This document shows, one piece after another, positions 63,612 through 64,000 of a stretch of 64,000 nucleotides of DNA (position 1 is its first letter; the number at the start of each line of letters is the position of its first letter). The notes under the pieces are model-generated. The model was not told the DNA's origin. It saw only the letters and a list, made by a program, of their open reading frames with translations, and did no database searches. Both the position numbers and the translations under genes were made by a program. Source of the stretch: Bacteroidaceae bacterium (lineage in GTDB: Bacteria > Bacteroidota > Bacteroidia > Bacteroidales > Bacteroidaceae); contig JAFXGX010000069.1 of NCBI GenBank assembly GCA_017536695.1, positions 44,981-108,980 on the forward strand, in the 5' to 3' direction.

Positions 63612-64000
63612 TGGAGCTAGAGGGAGTCGAACCCTCGTCCAAACAGGGAAACCATATGCTTTCTACACGCTTAGTCATCGGTAGGGTTTTCGAGCACAGG
63701 CAAGACCGCGACCGCCAACCTGCGCCTTATCCTCTTTAATGTCGCCGTTGCATCGAGGCCTGCAACGGTTAGTCCCGATTTGCCTGCACCACCTTGTCGG
63801 ATTGCTTCGGAACAACAGCGTCCGGGTGATGTCTTGTCCCTGCACCTGGTGCTGGGATTAAGCTAATCTACTATACTTCGATTAAGCAGCAAGAGCGTAG
63901 TTATTGTTGCCAGATAAATTCTTGCGGGCTCAGATTATAGTGCGAACCAACGAGGCACTGCGTGCTTACATACCTTTTCTACCCGCTGTCAAATCCAGAT
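63612..64000 (-). ncRNA. ssrA: tmRNA (ssrA), 5' end just outside the window
   Basis: The transfer-messenger RNA that rescues stalled ribosomes, on the minus strand. The 3' tRNA-like part GGTTCGACTCCC and acceptor AGCTCC-A are at 63612-63640, without encoded CCA. The tag frame reads GNNNYALAA and stop (about 63886-63915), ending in the usual LAA degron. The 5' end reads TGGATTTGACAGCGGG, so only about ten bases are missing. Confidence 0.95.

Overview
The window reads as a chromosome segment of a Bacteroidales bacterium (phylum Bacteroidota); I cannot fix the genus. The support is internal: many starts are preceded by the Bacteroides-type promoter (TTTG, 19-21 bases, TAnnTTTG); there is a 2455-residue SprA, the type IX secretion (T9SS) outer-membrane translocon; BACON, FISUMP, PEGA, DUF4491 and DUF5715 proteins are present; glycyl-tRNA synthetase is the single-chain type; and the partial tmRNA encodes a tag ending YALAA.

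Layout. 1-29.6 kb is mostly minus-strand housekeeping: a partial CCA-adding enzyme, pta-ackA, a fur-purA-Zn peptidase-hisS run, an AraC regulator with an AlkD-like protein, a TPR protein, tRNA-Arg(CCT), and ruvA-sprA-L,D-transpeptidase with an ABC exporter upstream. Interspersed are a transglutaminase-like protein, cutC, a GH29 fucosidase, a YeiH-type transporter and an M23 peptidase. 29.7-34.6 kb holds a large secreted GH2 beta-galactosidase and a GNAT acetyltransferase. 34.8-37.07 kb is an AT-rich islet between two near-identical 51-base direct repeats, the right one abutting the 3' end of tRNA-Leu(TAG). It carries gene remnants, a DUF4160/DUF2442-HTH pair and a glycosylase-like protein. 37.2-42.8 kb carries an M15-like DUF5715 protein, an S41 peptidase, a DUF3316-like protein and topoisomerase subunit parC.

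43.1-59.5 kb is the unusual part: twelve consecutive plus-strand genes, nearly all with export signals or membrane segments. They encode an LPP20-like protein, two PEGA proteins, three proteins ending in FISUMP domains, a small membrane protein, a membrane-tethered GH13 enzyme with a cysteine-rich linker, an exported caspase-fold peptidase, a sigma-70-family factor, a candidate membrane anti-sigma factor, a second LPP20-like protein and a transglutaminase-like protein. A GGGTTAC motif precedes three transcription units of the locus, suggesting it is the regulon of its own sigma factor. The FISUMP C-termini of two paralogs differ mostly at first and second codon positions while their flanks are nearly identical, the signature expected of variable repeats of a diversity-generating retroelement acting from elsewhere. 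I regard this locus as the best candidate for an undescribed cell-envelope system.

59.6-64 kb returns to housekeeping: glyS, an FKBP-type lipoprotein, a DUF3467 protein, an AraC regulator and partial tmRNA (ssrA). Long perfect palindromes separate many transcription units, several serving convergent genes from both sides.
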